A stretch of DNA of 64,000 nucleotides, taken from Sphingomonas sp. Leaf34 (GTDB lineage: Bacteria > Pseudomonadota > Alphaproteobacteria > Sphingomonadales > Sphingomonadaceae). Below the pieces are notes generated by a model. That model was given only the letters and a program-made list of their open reading frames with translations, was not told the DNA's origin and did not search any database. The position numbers and the translations under genes are program-made. Location of the stretch: positions 1 to 64,000 of the forward strand of contig NZ_LMLC01000002.1 of NCBI RefSeq assembly GCF_001421805.1. Direction: 5' to 3'. Positions 1 to 8,817 of this stretch are shown in pieces. The first letter of the stretch is position 1. The number at the start of each line of letters is the position of its first letter.

Positions 1-129
<129 letters not shown>

Positions 130-136
130 ACAAAAA

Positions 137-169
137 CCCGCAAGTCGAAAGACTTAGCGGGATTTTTTT
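137..169 (+). terminator. intrinsic terminator after tRNA-fMet
   Basis: The arms CCCGC-AAGTC and GACTT-(A)-GCGGG flank a GAAA tetraloop, and a run of seven T follows after one A. It is well placed to end the tRNA transcript. Confidence 0.9.
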
Positions 170-656
170 GCGTCAAGGCCATGGCGCTCTAAGCGGGTTA
201 GGTATCGAGCAGGTAGCACGCTACGGCGTATGACAACGTAGCACTGACGGCCCATCAGAACACTCCTGCCGACTTGGTGGAAACCGGAACGGCCGACTCG
301 GAGCCACACCCGGAGAAGCAGCTCTTCGTTCATAAGTAATCTGCGACTAGTGCGCGGCAACAGAGCCTAGCTCAAGGCCATCGACACTCGGTTGATGCTT
401 GAGGATATGAGGTAGCAGAACGATCGTAGCGTAGTTTCGACCCGGACTGCAGCTCAACCAGTCCTCGCGCGCAGAACGCCCCGGTGCTATGCCGATCACC
501 GCGCGTGGCCCGCAGGTCGGCGTCGGAGGACACGAGTCCTCCGCTTGTCCCATCTCTTCTGTGTGTCGCCTTGCCCCGAATCGAGTACCGAGCAACGTTT
601 GCCTTCCGGAGCCGCCGGACCTGTCCGTTGCGCGGTGAGCTGGCGAAGGCCCGCAC
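170..656. other. gene-free stretch of about 490 bp
   Basis: No convincing gene is seen. Open frames here on either strand have shadow-like composition. The stretch presumably carries the promoter for the NTPase pair that begins at 657. Confidence 0.5.
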
Positions 657-2168
657 TTGCGTCGCCTGATCCTCTTTCTGCACGGACTGGGCGGCTCCTC
701 TGCGGCGAGCTGGGGCAAGTTCAAGGAGCTGCTCGAGGCGGACGATGACTTGGTCGGATTGGAGGTCGCCTTCCTGGAGCAGCCGTCCTCCCCGTGGCGC
801 GCCTGGACGTCGCCCGTGGCGGCTGAGATCGGCACCTTGGCAGGCGCGTTGGCGACGGACCTCGAGGAAAGCTTCTTGCAATTCGATCAGATCCTGCTCG
901 TCACCCACAGCATGGGTGGCCTCGTCGCCCGAAAGTGGCTGACGAGGTTGCTGATGAAGAAGATTACGACGAATGTCGCAGGCATCGTCTTCTTCGCCGT
1001 CCCGCACGAGGGAAGCTCGCTCGCCCGTGTTCTCGTGCGTTTATCCGTCGACCACAAGCAGCTGCAGCAGCTGACGCCAAAGTCTCCGTTTCTGACCGAA
1101 TTAAATGAGGCGTGGGTGAACCTCGACTGCGCTGGGGCCATGCCGATCTGGAACGTCGCGGCCGCTAGGGATGGTTGCGTCGCGCCATCAAGCGCGGCGC
1201 CGCTGTGGATAGGGGGTCGGTCCAGGACGCTTGCCGAGAAGGATCATCGAAGCGTGATCAAGCCCGCCGATGCTGAAGACAAGGCGTTCAAGATTGTGAA
1301 GAACGCTGCGCTGGAGCTGGCAGGGGCGGACACCCCAGGTGTCCGGCGACCGCGTTCCGTGGTTGGTCACGGGGAGGACGGAGCCGCCGAAGCGGTAGCG
1401 GGCAATCCGTTGTTCTACTATTACAGACCGGAGGAAGCTGCGCACTATCTTGTGCGCCCGGTTGACGGCACGCTCGCGCAGCTGCTGCCGCTCAGACATT
1501 TGTGGGTGCATGGGCCGATCGGATGCGGTAAGACCGTTGCTGCCAGCCGCGCGATGTACAACGCGTTCCGCGCCCACCTGACCGTTTCCTTGGGCGCATC
1601 TACGGGGAAGGGCGCCACTGGCGCGATCGCCAGCCTGGAGCAGCAGGTACGGGCTGCGGTGGCGCCTGGCCCTGAGGTCCGTGCAGGAGAGGATGACATC
1701 GATCGCATCGTCAGCCTTCTCGAATCCTGCTCGGTCGCCGGGATCGGCGCGATCCTCATCGAAGAAACGCCGCTTCCCGACGAGCGGGAGGCCGCCGGCT
1801 TCTTCGCCGCGGTTCGCGCGATATCTGTACGCCAAGCGCAGCGCTCGCCCGGAGTGCCGGTGCGCCTCGTGTTCACCTCGCCGGTGGACCCCGGTCCGGC
1901 ATTCGACGGCAACGACCTGGCGTCGGAAAGCGTTACAGTGATCCCGATGCATTACTGGCCCGCCGAGGAGCTGGACGACCTACTTCGCAGGATATCGCGG
2001 TCGCTACGGCTTTCGCTGGACAACTCCGTCATTGAGCGTGTCTTGAGATCGGACCCTCGCTCTCCGAGATTAGTTAAGATGTTCATCCAAAACTTCGTTC
2101 AGCTCGGCGGGTCGGTCTCGGATCTGGACGAGGCGCTGATGGTCACGTTGGCTGGGTTGGCCCAGTGA
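657..2168 (+). CDS. alpha/beta-hydrolase fused to a P-loop (STAND-like) NTPase
   Basis: This 503-residue protein has two parts. Residues 1-215 form a lipase-like alpha/beta-hydrolase with an HGLGG oxyanion loop (9-13), the nucleophile elbow THSMGG (S85) and a likely catalytic His in KDHRS (H197), resembling DUF676/SERAC1-type serine esterases. Residues 250-503 form a P-loop NTPase with Walker A GPIGCGKT (286-293) and a Walker B-like AILIEE (365-370). The best start is TTG at 657, with only a weak ribosome site. The stop overlaps the next gene's GTG by four bases, so the two are probably co-translated. Lipase-NTPase fusions followed by an AAA/repeat protein suggest a sensor-effector immune pair. 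That role is inferred, and the exact family was not recognised. Confidence 0.8.
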   Translation: MRRLILFLHGLGGSSAASWGKFKELLEADDDLVGLEVAFLEQPSSPWRAWTSPVAAEIGTLAGALATDLEESFLQFDQILLVTHSMGGLVARKWLTRLLMKKITTNVAGIVFFAVPHEGSSLARVLVRLSVDHKQLQQLTPKSPFLTELNEAWVNLDCAGAMPIWNVAAARDGCVAPSSAAPLWIGGRSRTLAEKDHRSVIKPADAEDKAFKIVKNAALELAGADTPGVRRPRSVVGHGEDGAAEAVAGNPLFYYYRPEEAAHYLVRPVDGTLAQLLPLRHLWVHGPIGCGKTVAASRAMYNAFRAHLTVSLGASTGKGATGAIASLEQQVRAAVAPGPEVRAGEDDIDRIVSLLESCSVAGIGAILIEETPLPDEREAAGFFAAVRAISVRQAQRSPGVPVRLVFTSPVDPGPAFDGNDLASESVTVIPMHYWPAEELDDLLRRISRSLRLSLDNSVIERVLRSDPRSPRLVKMFIQNFVQLGGSVSDLDEALMVTLAGLAQ

Positions 2169-4693
2169 GCGGCGCCCGTCTGCCCGCAGTCGCCGTCATT
2201 CCCGACGAGCTCTACGTCGAGCGGGCGGCGGACCGCCAGCTCGCAGCGGCGATCCTCGGGATGGGCCGTCCGCCCTACGTCCTCGATCCGCGGCAGATGG
2301 GGAAGACGAATCTCCTGCTACACGCGCGGCGTCGGCTGGAGAGCGACGACCTGCGCTTCGTCTACGTCGACCTCTCGGTGAGGGTCGCGTCCGACGCCGA
2401 CTTCTACCGTCGGGTTCTGCACCTTGCTTCTACCTCGCACCCAGACCTGTTCACGGGCTCGGCAGTAGAGGCATTCGGTCAGGCGGCGGCGGGAATGGAC
2501 CCGTCCGCAGCATTCCAGGCGCTGATTGTGGAAAGGCTTGATGCGTGGCCGGGCCGGCTTGCGATCGTTCTCGACGAGGTTGACGGCCTTACCGGGCTGC
2601 CCTTCTCCGACAGTGTCTTTGCGTTTATCCGGAGCATCTTCTTTACGCGTGAGACGGTGCTTGCACTTAAGCGTCTCACGTTTGTGCTCGCCGGCGTCGC
2701 CGAGCCTTCGCAGCTCATCCGCGACAAGTCGATCTCGCCGTTCAACATAGGACAGAAGATTTTCCTGCGGGATTTCTCTGCCGAGCAGGTTGGCGAGCTC
2801 GTCGGAAGGGCGGCGCTGCCGTTCGGCCCTGAGGTCGTCGACCGGATCATCTACTGGACCAGCGGTAACCCCCGTCTGACGTGGGACATCGCCTCCGAGC
2901 TCGATCAGATGGACGAGGCGGGCGAAGCACTTAGCGTGGGCGCCGTCGACGACGCTGTCGAGCGCCTCTTCCTCGTCTCATACGATCGACCCCCGATAGA
3001 CCACATCAGGACGCTGGTCGAATACGATCCCGCGCTTCGGAACGCCGTTGCAGCCCTCAGGAGGTCTTCTGATCTGACGGACGCGCAGCGAACCGCCCTT
3101 TACCTAGCGGGGATTGCCACGCGCACGCCGTCCGACGTGCAGCCTGCGTTTCGCAGCCGCATCGTCGACCGAGCCATGACGGAGCGCTGGCTGGCCGAAC
3201 TCGAGCAGTCGGCCGCCCACTTGCTCGGGGATGCGCAGGTGGCGTTCCAGAAGCGCCGCTTCTCGGCGGCAATATCCGGATATCGGGACTACTTCGCCGG
3301 CCGCACGCTCACGGCCACGGACCGTGTGGATGTGATCAGGCTCGGCGTGGCTCAGCTGGAGGAGGGCCTTGCCGCCGAGGCTCTCATGTCGTTCGAGCTC
3401 GCTGGCACACTGGGCGGCGACCCAATGGACCCCAGCTTTCTCGCCTGGACCGGGCGGGCGAAGCGGCTGCTGGGTCGACTTCAGGAAGCCGAGCAGGACT
3501 TCCGTGCGATCCTCGCGTCGGTCAATCGTGGCAGGCACCGCGTGGCGGCTCTGGTGGGAATCGCGCGGATCGCTGCGGCGGAGCCGGACCGGGTGGTCGA
3601 GGCGCGCTCACTCGCTTTGGAGGCGGTCGCCGCCCTTGAAGAACCGTCTATGGGGTCGGGAGACGATCCTTCCCTCCGCGATCAGCGTAACGCACTCGAG
3701 CTGGCGGCGAGCCTCACGGAAGGTCAAGAGCGCGTCGCCCTGCTTCGCCGGGCGATTGAGCTTCAGGGTGCCCCGCCCTCCCTTCGTGCGCTGGCCATGC
3801 TTGCCGACGCGTCTGCGGAACAATCCCGTGCCGAGCTAGACCGGATCGTCGATACCTTCATCACGGCTGCCGCCGATGATCTCGCGCCGGCGCAGCTCGG
3901 TCCTGCGGGAGCGGTGATTCGCAGAGGCCTTGGGCCGGAGGCGTTTAACGGGGCAGTCGAGGCCCTCGCGCATAGCGCCGGACTTTCCCGCGACGGGGTT
4001 CTGGCAGCAGTGTTCGACGGCCTCGTGGGCGCAAACGCGACCGACGATGCGCTCCTGATCGGCCGCGAAGCCATGGACAGGGTCAGTGACGCCGAACTGG
4101 CCCGGCATATTGGACGGACGCTAATCCTCCGTCAGAGTGACTTCGACGCCGGTCTCGCCGGATCCTACTTGGACTCGGTGGCGCGCAACGGCGGTGCTTT
4201 GGTCAGGAACGACTATCTCGCACTGGTGTCCGTCGGTGCGGGTGCCTCTCGCGGGGACGACGGCGGCCGTCTGAACGCCCGCCTGCTTGCTACGTCGCAG
4301 AGGCTCTCGAAGCCCACCGACCCACTGCTGCGTCAGTCCTTTCTACTCGTTCGCTACGTTCAGATCCTGGCGGCGACGCGCTCCGGCGACTACGAGGCGG
4401 CGCAGGCGCTGAGTGCCGATGCGCGGCTGCTAGTGGACGAGATCAGGGCAGCTCCCGAACCTGACCTGCCGGCTAGCGTGGTGGACGGGGTCGTGGATTT
4501 TCTGGACCGGCTCCCGTCGGTGCATTCTCCGCAGACGCCGGTGCGGAACCAGTTTCGGACGATCGGCCGCAACGAGGTAGTCACTGTTGAGTATCGGGAC
4601 GGCAGTCGCGTCACTGCCAAGTTCAAGGCGTTGCGGCAGGATGTCTCCCAAGGTGCCTGCGTCGTCGTAGAGAGGCAGGACCAATCCGCCTAG
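2165..4693 (+). CDS. large AAA (STAND-like) ATPase with C-terminal repeats
   Basis: This 842-residue protein begins like AAA_35-type ATPases: YVERAADRQL, then Walker A DPRQMGKT (41-48) and Walker B LAIVLDEVD (132-140). Residues 350-800 are Ala/Leu-rich helical repeats of TPR character that could form a sensing scaffold. A short beta-rich tail (about 800-842) contains VTVEYRDGSR. The GTG start overlaps the stop of the hydrolase-NTPase gene as GTGA, implying translational coupling and a 1:1 partner role. The 3' end overlaps the stop of a convergent ORF by four bases. An anti-phage or stress-sensing function is inferred from architecture and from the neighbouring nucleases. Confidence 0.85.
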   Translation: MSGARLPAVAVIPDELYVERAADRQLAAAILGMGRPPYVLDPRQMGKTNLLLHARRRLESDDLRFVYVDLSVRVASDADFYRRVLHLASTSHPDLFTGSAVEAFGQAAAGMDPSAAFQALIVERLDAWPGRLAIVLDEVDGLTGLPFSDSVFAFIRSIFFTRETVLALKRLTFVLAGVAEPSQLIRDKSISPFNIGQKIFLRDFSAEQVGELVGRAALPFGPEVVDRIIYWTSGNPRLTWDIASELDQMDEAGEALSVGAVDDAVERLFLVSYDRPPIDHIRTLVEYDPALRNAVAALRRSSDLTDAQRTALYLAGIATRTPSDVQPAFRSRIVDRAMTERWLAELEQSAAHLLGDAQVAFQKRRFSAAISGYRDYFAGRTLTATDRVDVIRLGVAQLEEGLAAEALMSFELAGTLGGDPMDPSFLAWTGRAKRLLGRLQEAEQDFRAILASVNRGRHRVAALVGIARIAAAEPDRVVEARSLALEAVAALEEPSMGSGDDPSLRDQRNALELAASLTEGQERVALLRRAIELQGAPPSLRALAMLADASAEQSRAELDRIVDTFITAAADDLAPAQLGPAGAVIRRGLGPEAFNGAVEALAHSAGLSRDGVLAAVFDGLVGANATDDALLIGREAMDRVSDAELARHIGRTLILRQSDFDAGLAGSYLDSVARNGGALVRNDYLALVSVGAGASRGDDGGRLNARLLATSQRLSKPTDPLLRQSFLLVRYVQILAATRSGDYEAAQALSADARLLVDEIRAAPEPDLPASVVDGVVDFLDRLPSVHSPQTPVRNQFRTIGRNEVVTVEYRDGSRVTAKFKALRQDVSQGACVVVERQDQSA

Positions 4694-5127
4694 TCGGCGG
4701 TTGCCGTCGCCCGATCGTCGCCTGAGGATGGTGCATGCGCCTTCGGGGCGACAAATTCCGTCATCTCCCTCAGCGCTTGGGAAATCCGCTCGAACGCCCG
4801 CTTCTCGTCGAACGGCAGATCGCGCGTGATGACGGGTGTGGCTCCGGGAGCAGGGACGTGGATCATGACATACGGCCCACGCTGTTCGAGCACGTAGGCG
4901 GCGGCCTTGGACAGTCCCCGCTGCCCGACCTTCTCCAGACGCTGTCTACCACCCCGGCCGGTCGATCCCTTCGCTTCCAATCCTACAACTCCATCCATTT
5001 CGTTCGCATCCAGAACTCGAGAGTATCGATCGTAGGCCACGGCGCAATAGTGTTCGGCGCAGTTATGCGTTTCACAAGTTAACCGGCCATGACCCGGGCC
5101 ACCTGCGAGCGCATGCCTTTCGACCAT
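4690..5127 (-). CDS. hypothetical protein, possibly a small nuclease-like protein
   Basis: This ORF encodes up to 145 residues. The part from about residue 35 on (YDRYSRVLDANEMDG, then VVGLEAKGS) looks genuinely coding; an internal ATG at 4998 would give a shorter product. The D...EAK arrangement is reminiscent of a PD-(D/E)XK core but too short to call. It is convergent with the AAA gene and divergent from the nuclease at 5186. The family was not recognised, and a competing + strand frame cannot be excluded. Confidence 0.45.
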   Translation of the reverse strand: MVERHALAGGPGHGRLTCETHNCAEHYCAVAYDRYSRVLDANEMDGVVGLEAKGSTGRGGRQRLEKVGQRGLSKAAAYVLEQRGPYVMIHVPAPGATPVITRDLPFDEKRAFERISQALREMTEFVAPKAHAPSSGDDRATATAD

Positions 5128-5185
5128 GGTGTTTACCTAGAACGATCGTATTCTCCTCCCATATGTATGACCGGAGTGGGGAACG

Positions 5186-6112
5186 ATGGCCGGAAAGCAA
5201 GCGCGATACGGTGCGACGAATCAGAACCTGATCCAGCATGGCCTGGCGCCGACCATGCGCTGGCTAATCGCCGCGGCCCTCGACGGGGCGACGATGACCT
5301 ATGGGGAGGTGAAGCACCGACTGGAGACGGAAACCGGCTTCTCCACCGTATTCGCGACGCGGATCGGGCTGGTAGCCGGAGAGCTCATGGACCACATCCA
5401 GGCAGTTGAACCGGACGCGCCTTTGATCAACGTCCTGGTGGTAAATCAGAAGGACCGCATGCCGAGCAAGGGCGCGGGCTCCTACATGGCCACCCGGTTC
5501 CGTAATCCGAAGCTAGCGTCAACGAGCTACAAGCAGCGATACCCTGCGAGCTGGCGGGAGCATTTCGAGCGCGCGGCGGCGGAGGTCTACGCCTACTCCC
5601 CAGCAGAATGGTTGGCTCTGTATGAGCGGGTGTTCGGTAGCGGCCTTAACGACATCGTCATCGAAGCCGAGCGTGACCGACGCCACAACGGCAAAGAGGA
5701 CGACTACGGAACCGGCTCGCATAAGTACGGCGCGGGCGGAGAAGGTGACCACCATCGCGCCCTGCGTCTGTGGGTGACAGCCAATCCAGCTGAGGTACGG
5801 CGTGGATTTGCCGTAGCGCGTACGGAAACCGAATTCCGGCTCGACTCGGGCGACCGCATTGATGCGGTCTACCATCTAGAGAACCGTACCGTGGTGCTCG
5901 AAGTCAAGTCCCGCATCTCCAACGAGGTGGACCTACGGCGCGGCGTCTACCAATGCATCAAGTATCGTGCCGTGAAACAGGCGATGGACGTGCGCGAGGA
6001 AGTGCCCGTCGAGGCGTTCCTCGTGACGGAAGCGAAGCTGTCAGGGGAGATCGCAGCCTTGCTCCGACTGCATGACATTCGTCATTTCTTGGCGCCCTTA
6101 GTCAGGCCATGA
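5186..6112 (+). CDS. PD-(D/E)XK-type nuclease with N-terminal winged-helix-like region
   Basis: In this 308-residue protein, residues 205-262 show a restriction-endonuclease-fold core: D226 in DRIDAVYH, E239-V-K241 in VVLEVKSR, then Q256-xxx-Y260 in VYQCIKY, the Q-x3-Y signature of RecB-like nucleases. Residues 20-75 (TYGEVKHRLETETGFS and after) look like a DNA-binding winged helix. The ATG at 5186 follows a purine-rich GGAGTGGGG. It stands alone between divergent and convergent neighbours in the defence-like block. The target, whether phage or plasmid DNA or a housekeeping role, is unknown. Confidence 0.75.
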   Translation: MAGKQARYGATNQNLIQHGLAPTMRWLIAAALDGATMTYGEVKHRLETETGFSTVFATRIGLVAGELMDHIQAVEPDAPLINVLVVNQKDRMPSKGAGSYMATRFRNPKLASTSYKQRYPASWREHFERAAAEVYAYSPAEWLALYERVFGSGLNDIVIEAERDRRHNGKEDDYGTGSHKYGAGGEGDHHRALRLWVTANPAEVRRGFAVARTETEFRLDSGDRIDAVYHLENRTVVLEVKSRISNEVDLRRGVYQCIKYRAVKQAMDVREEVPVEAFLVTEAKLSGEIAALLRLHDIRHFLAPLVRP

Positions 6113-6206
6113 TAAGGCTCTGGGGTAGGGTAGATCGCGCGCTACGAAAGGAACCAGTCGGTTCGGACGGTCCCTGGCAGGAGTGACCGGACATACCGTG
6201 GCCCGG

Positions 6207-7073
6207 TCAGACGGCCTGCGCGCCGCCTAGAGGGCCGTGGACCCGCTGCCAGAAGAGCTTCAGCGACACGTTGTCCTCTGGTAGCGCGCGGACCTGCGGG
6301 TCCAGCATGCGGATCACGGCGGTGGCGCGATCCGGGACTGCCGTCGGTGCGGCGGTTCCACCGATCGGCTGCCAGCTGCCTTTCGCCAGCCTCGGCCCCT
6401 CGCTCTCCCTAGCCCACTGCCACTGCAGACGACGCTCGCAGGGCAGGAGATCGACGAGCGGATTCCAGGACCAGTGGATCCTCCAGGCGTATGCCTGCCG
6501 CACGAGGAAGCACATCCAGTATCTTCCCTGCTGACGCTCCGCCTTCCCCCGTTCGAGGTCCGACCAGTATAGCCGTTCACTCGAAAGCGTCTTGATCTCG
6601 ACATGCCATTCCGAGGTCGGCGACCTGACGATGAGATCGCTCTCGCCGGCGGCCTCGTCGCGTTCGTTCGTCGTCAGCGACCAGCCTTGCGGCAGACGCT
6701 GACGGACGAGTCCGCTAAGCCATTCCTCACCGGCAAGTCCCGCCGCCTGCTGGTTGCTCCAGCCACCCCCACCCGAACGGGATCCGTCGCGATCGACCGG
6801 TGCATCGTAGAGGGCGCGACGGGCAAGCGTTCCCGAAGCGAACTGGTTGCCGGCTGGTCTGCTCGGAGGAGCCGGCGGCGGCGATGGTGATGGCGGCGGC
6901 GGCGGCGGCGGGGCGGCGGCCGTCGATCCATCGTCGGTTACGCCGGCGGGATCAGGTTCGACGGACGCCGCCCGTGACGTCCGACGCGTTCGATTGGCCC
7001 GAGCGGAGCCGCTTGATCGTCGTTTCGTTATTACCGAACGCAGCCAAGAACTCCCAAGGGAACTCGTTGGCAT
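6207..7073 (-). CDS. DUF3883-like PD-(D/E)XK nuclease with polyproline linker
   Basis: The C-terminal half carries AGLAGEEWLSGLV, ESDLIV (D146) and VEIK (E159/K161), then a Glu/Arg-rich helix. This matches the DUF3883 endonuclease-like layout. Residues 54-72 are almost pure proline/serine. The N-terminus is uncertain: residues 1-37 lie out of frame across a methyltransferase remnant (6952-7128), so the true start may be near residue 38, or the two pieces may once have been one reading frame split by a one-base shift. It is probably co-transcribed with the coiled-coil gene at 7154-8017. Confidence 0.65.
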   Translation of the reverse strand: MPTSSLGSSWLRSVITKRRSSGSARANRTRRTSRAASVEPDPAGVTDDGSTAAAPPPPPPPSPSPPPAPPSRPAGNQFASGTLARRALYDAPVDRDGSRSGGGGWSNQQAAGLAGEEWLSGLVRQRLPQGWSLTTNERDEAAGESDLIVRSPTSEWHVEIKTLSSERLYWSDLERGKAERQQGRYWMCFLVRQAYAWRIHWSWNPLVDLLPCERRLQWQWARESEGPRLAKGSWQPIGGTAAPTAVPDRATAVIRMLDPQVRALPEDNVSLKLFWQRVHGPLGGAQAV

Positions 7074-7128
7074 CGAACGGCTCGGCAGCGAGCCTGGATA
7101 CGGCTTCTTCGTTCTCGACGACGTTCAT
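6952..7128 (-). pseudogene. N-terminal fragment of a class I DNA methyltransferase (MmeI-like)
   Basis: In this 58-codon frame the motif NEFPWEFLAAFGNNETTIKR, then LRSGQSNASDVTGGV, is the characteristic N-terminus of large type IIL-like restriction-methyltransferase proteins. In those proteins GGV normally continues into an LQxNNIHI segment. Here the frame stops (TGA at 6952) and the proline-rich nuclease begins in another frame. Codon third positions are GC-rich, so the piece was truly coding. Its ATG lies 25 bases after the upstream gene's stop. It is either a relic of a lost restriction gene or the displaced N-terminus of the nuclease. Confidence 0.65.
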
Positions 7129-7153
7129 GACGTGTTCCGTGCGTATTCCGGAT

Positions 7154-8017
7154 CTACCAGTGCGTTCGGCCCGGCGGAGGGGGCCAAGCCAAGGAACTTA
7201 GGACCTCCTCGTAATCCCACGGCCCATCGAACGGGTCGTTCTTCCCTCGCTTGTTCGCCAAGACAGAGAAGTCTCGACAAACCTGCAATAGGGCAGACTT
7301 GATCGCCTTCAAGAAGTCCTCGTTGTCTCGTAAGGCGTGAAGCACGACCATGATCCGGTGGCTATCAAGAGCACGATCGGTGTCCGTCTTCTCATCACCG
7401 GTCTTGCCTGCGATGGCTCGCAGAATAGCCCAGGCCGGCCCCATCGCGAAGATGGGTGCGGTCGCACTGCGCAGTTCCGTCATCAGAAGCGTCATCGCGT
7501 ATAGCTTGAGCCCATGCTCGAGTTCTGCGGTATGTGACTTCTCTTCCTCGAGCTGCAGTTCAATCTCCGCAATCCGCTTGTAACGAGCTTTCAGCGCTTC
7601 TCCCTGGCGACGCATGAACCCCGAAGGCTCCTGCGTACCCTTCGAATGGACCCGTCCGTATGCGTTGCCACGCCCTTTGTGGGCGGCGCGCGAAGACTCC
7701 GGCGCCAGCCGAGCCGCGATCGGACCATATTGATCGCTGGCGGGCAGGTCGACGTTGCGCCCAGCGACCAGATTGCTCCAGAGCGAAATATCGATCTTTG
7801 ATGGGATAAGATTCTCGAGGATCTTGTCGGCAGCCTCTTCCCGATCTGACTTCGCCAGGTGGTCTCCGAGAACCTGTCCCATGGCAGCAAGCGCGGCCGG
7901 CAGAGGCCTACCAACAGCCTCTTCGAAGACCTCGAACAGCTTACTGCCGGTGAGTTCGCGCGCCTTCTGGCGGAACGCTTCGACCTCTTCCTCGGACCAA
8001 TCTTCGAAGTCGAACAT
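7154..8017 (-). CDS. hypothetical coiled-coil protein of the defence-like block
   Basis: The chosen ATG at 8017 follows a strong GGAGGAAGG ribosome site; the open frame continues upstream to 8116 without one. The product of about 287 residues starts MFDFEDWSEEEVEAFRQKA. It has a charged helical or coiled-coil centre (ARYKRIAEIELQLEEEKSH) and a C-terminal helical part, with no recognised catalytic motif. It is the first gene of a short minus-strand operon leading into the methyltransferase remnant and the DUF3883-like nuclease. Confidence 0.7.
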   Translation of the reverse strand: MFDFEDWSEEEVEAFRQKARELTGSKLFEVFEEAVGRPLPAALAAMGQVLGDHLAKSDREEAADKILENLIPSKIDISLWSNLVAGRNVDLPASDQYGPIAARLAPESSRAAHKGRGNAYGRVHSKGTQEPSGFMRRQGEALKARYKRIAEIELQLEEEKSHTAELEHGLKLYAMTLLMTELRSATAPIFAMGPAWAILRAIAGKTGDEKTDTDRALDSHRIMVVLHALRDNEDFLKAIKSALLQVCRDFSVLANKRGKNDPFDGPWDYEEVLSSLAWPPPPGRTHW

Positions 8018-8408
8018 CCTGCCTTCCTCCAATCGGCTCGGCCGCCGCACGATGCCTACAATCCGGCTCGGCGTATCGTAGCCGATGAGGCGATCGGTCG
8101 CCATCTGAATAAGCAAATTTGTAGTGACGATCGAAATGTAAAGGTGTGCCTACATATGAGGAAACCTCCCCTCCAAATTTGATGGGAACAGCCCTACAAA
8201 TTCACTTTCCTGACACAGCAAAATTATTGGGCGCAATACCGCAAAGCTGGGGGACCCATCTTTGCATGCGAATTCGGCGTTGCCGAGCGACAATCTGGCG
8301 ATTATCGCGTCCCTCGACGACGCCCGATGCCGTTGGCGTCACCGCTTCTGCCATAGCTGTCCAAACGGAAGTCGCCGCCGGCTAGCGCAGCAAGCGCTAC
8401 GGACCCAT
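8018..8408. other. AT-richer intergenic stretch
   Basis: About 390 bp lie between the defence operon start and the MarR gene. The part at 8110-8230 is clearly more AT-rich than its surroundings and carries inverted copies of AATTTGTAG (near 8117) and CTACAAATT (near 8193). It probably holds the divergent promoters. It may also mark a junction, because the MarR gene downstream lacks its normal 5' end. Confidence 0.4.
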
Positions 8409-8765
8409 ATGGACGGTGCTCTTCAACAGATCGGTCTGACGACGCCGCAATATGCGGTGCTGAACTTCCTTCGGACCGAGCCTGGTGCTTCCAACGCCGA
8501 ACTGGCGCGGCGTTCCTTCGTCACGCCCCAGACGATGCAGGGGATCGTGGTCGCGCTGGAGCGTTCGGGTTTCGTCGTCCGGGCACCGCATGCCAAGCAT
8601 GGTCGTGTTCAAACGACCGAGCTGACCGATCAAGGCCGCACTGTGCTGGCGGCCGCATCGACGATCGTCGCCGGAGCGGAAGCTCGCTTGCGCGCGGCGT
8701 CGGCCCCGCTCGATCCGCAAGCGGTCACCGCTACCCTGCTGAGGTTGGCAGAAGCGCTACGGTGA
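8409..8765 (+). CDS. MarR family transcriptional regulator, probably 5'-truncated
   Basis: The frame encodes a winged helix: TTPQYAVLNFLRTEPG, NAELARRSFVTPQTM, then GIVVALERSGFV and the wing AKHGRVQTTELTDQG. About 119 residues follow the ATG at 8409. Recognisable sequence (LAQQALRTH) continues upstream to about 8382 with no credible start in that frame except a TTG at 8262. The dimerisation helix therefore seems lost or replaced. It may be non-functional. Confidence 0.7.
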   Translation: MDGALQQIGLTTPQYAVLNFLRTEPGASNAELARRSFVTPQTMQGIVVALERSGFVVRAPHAKHGRVQTTELTDQGRTVLAAASTIVAGAEARLRAASAPLDPQAVTATLLRLAEALR

Positions 8766-8817
8766 ACGGGCTATCACTTAGGGGCGCCGTGATCTGATCG
8801 TACCGCAGAGGCGCCTG

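Noticed and set aside
347..1007. Overlapping minus-strand open frames before the hydrolase-NTPase gene
   Set aside because: Shadow composition, no ribosome site, and they overlap the well-supported hydrolase start.
6847..7302. + strand open frame with Gly-rich run
   Set aside because: Antisense of the polyproline linker and methyltransferase remnant, both supported on the minus strand.
8249..8312. Possible inverted copy of the 60-nt element (GACCCA near 8252)
   Set aside because: Only the terminal TGGGTC is shared; the half-motifs and 35-nt offset are missing.
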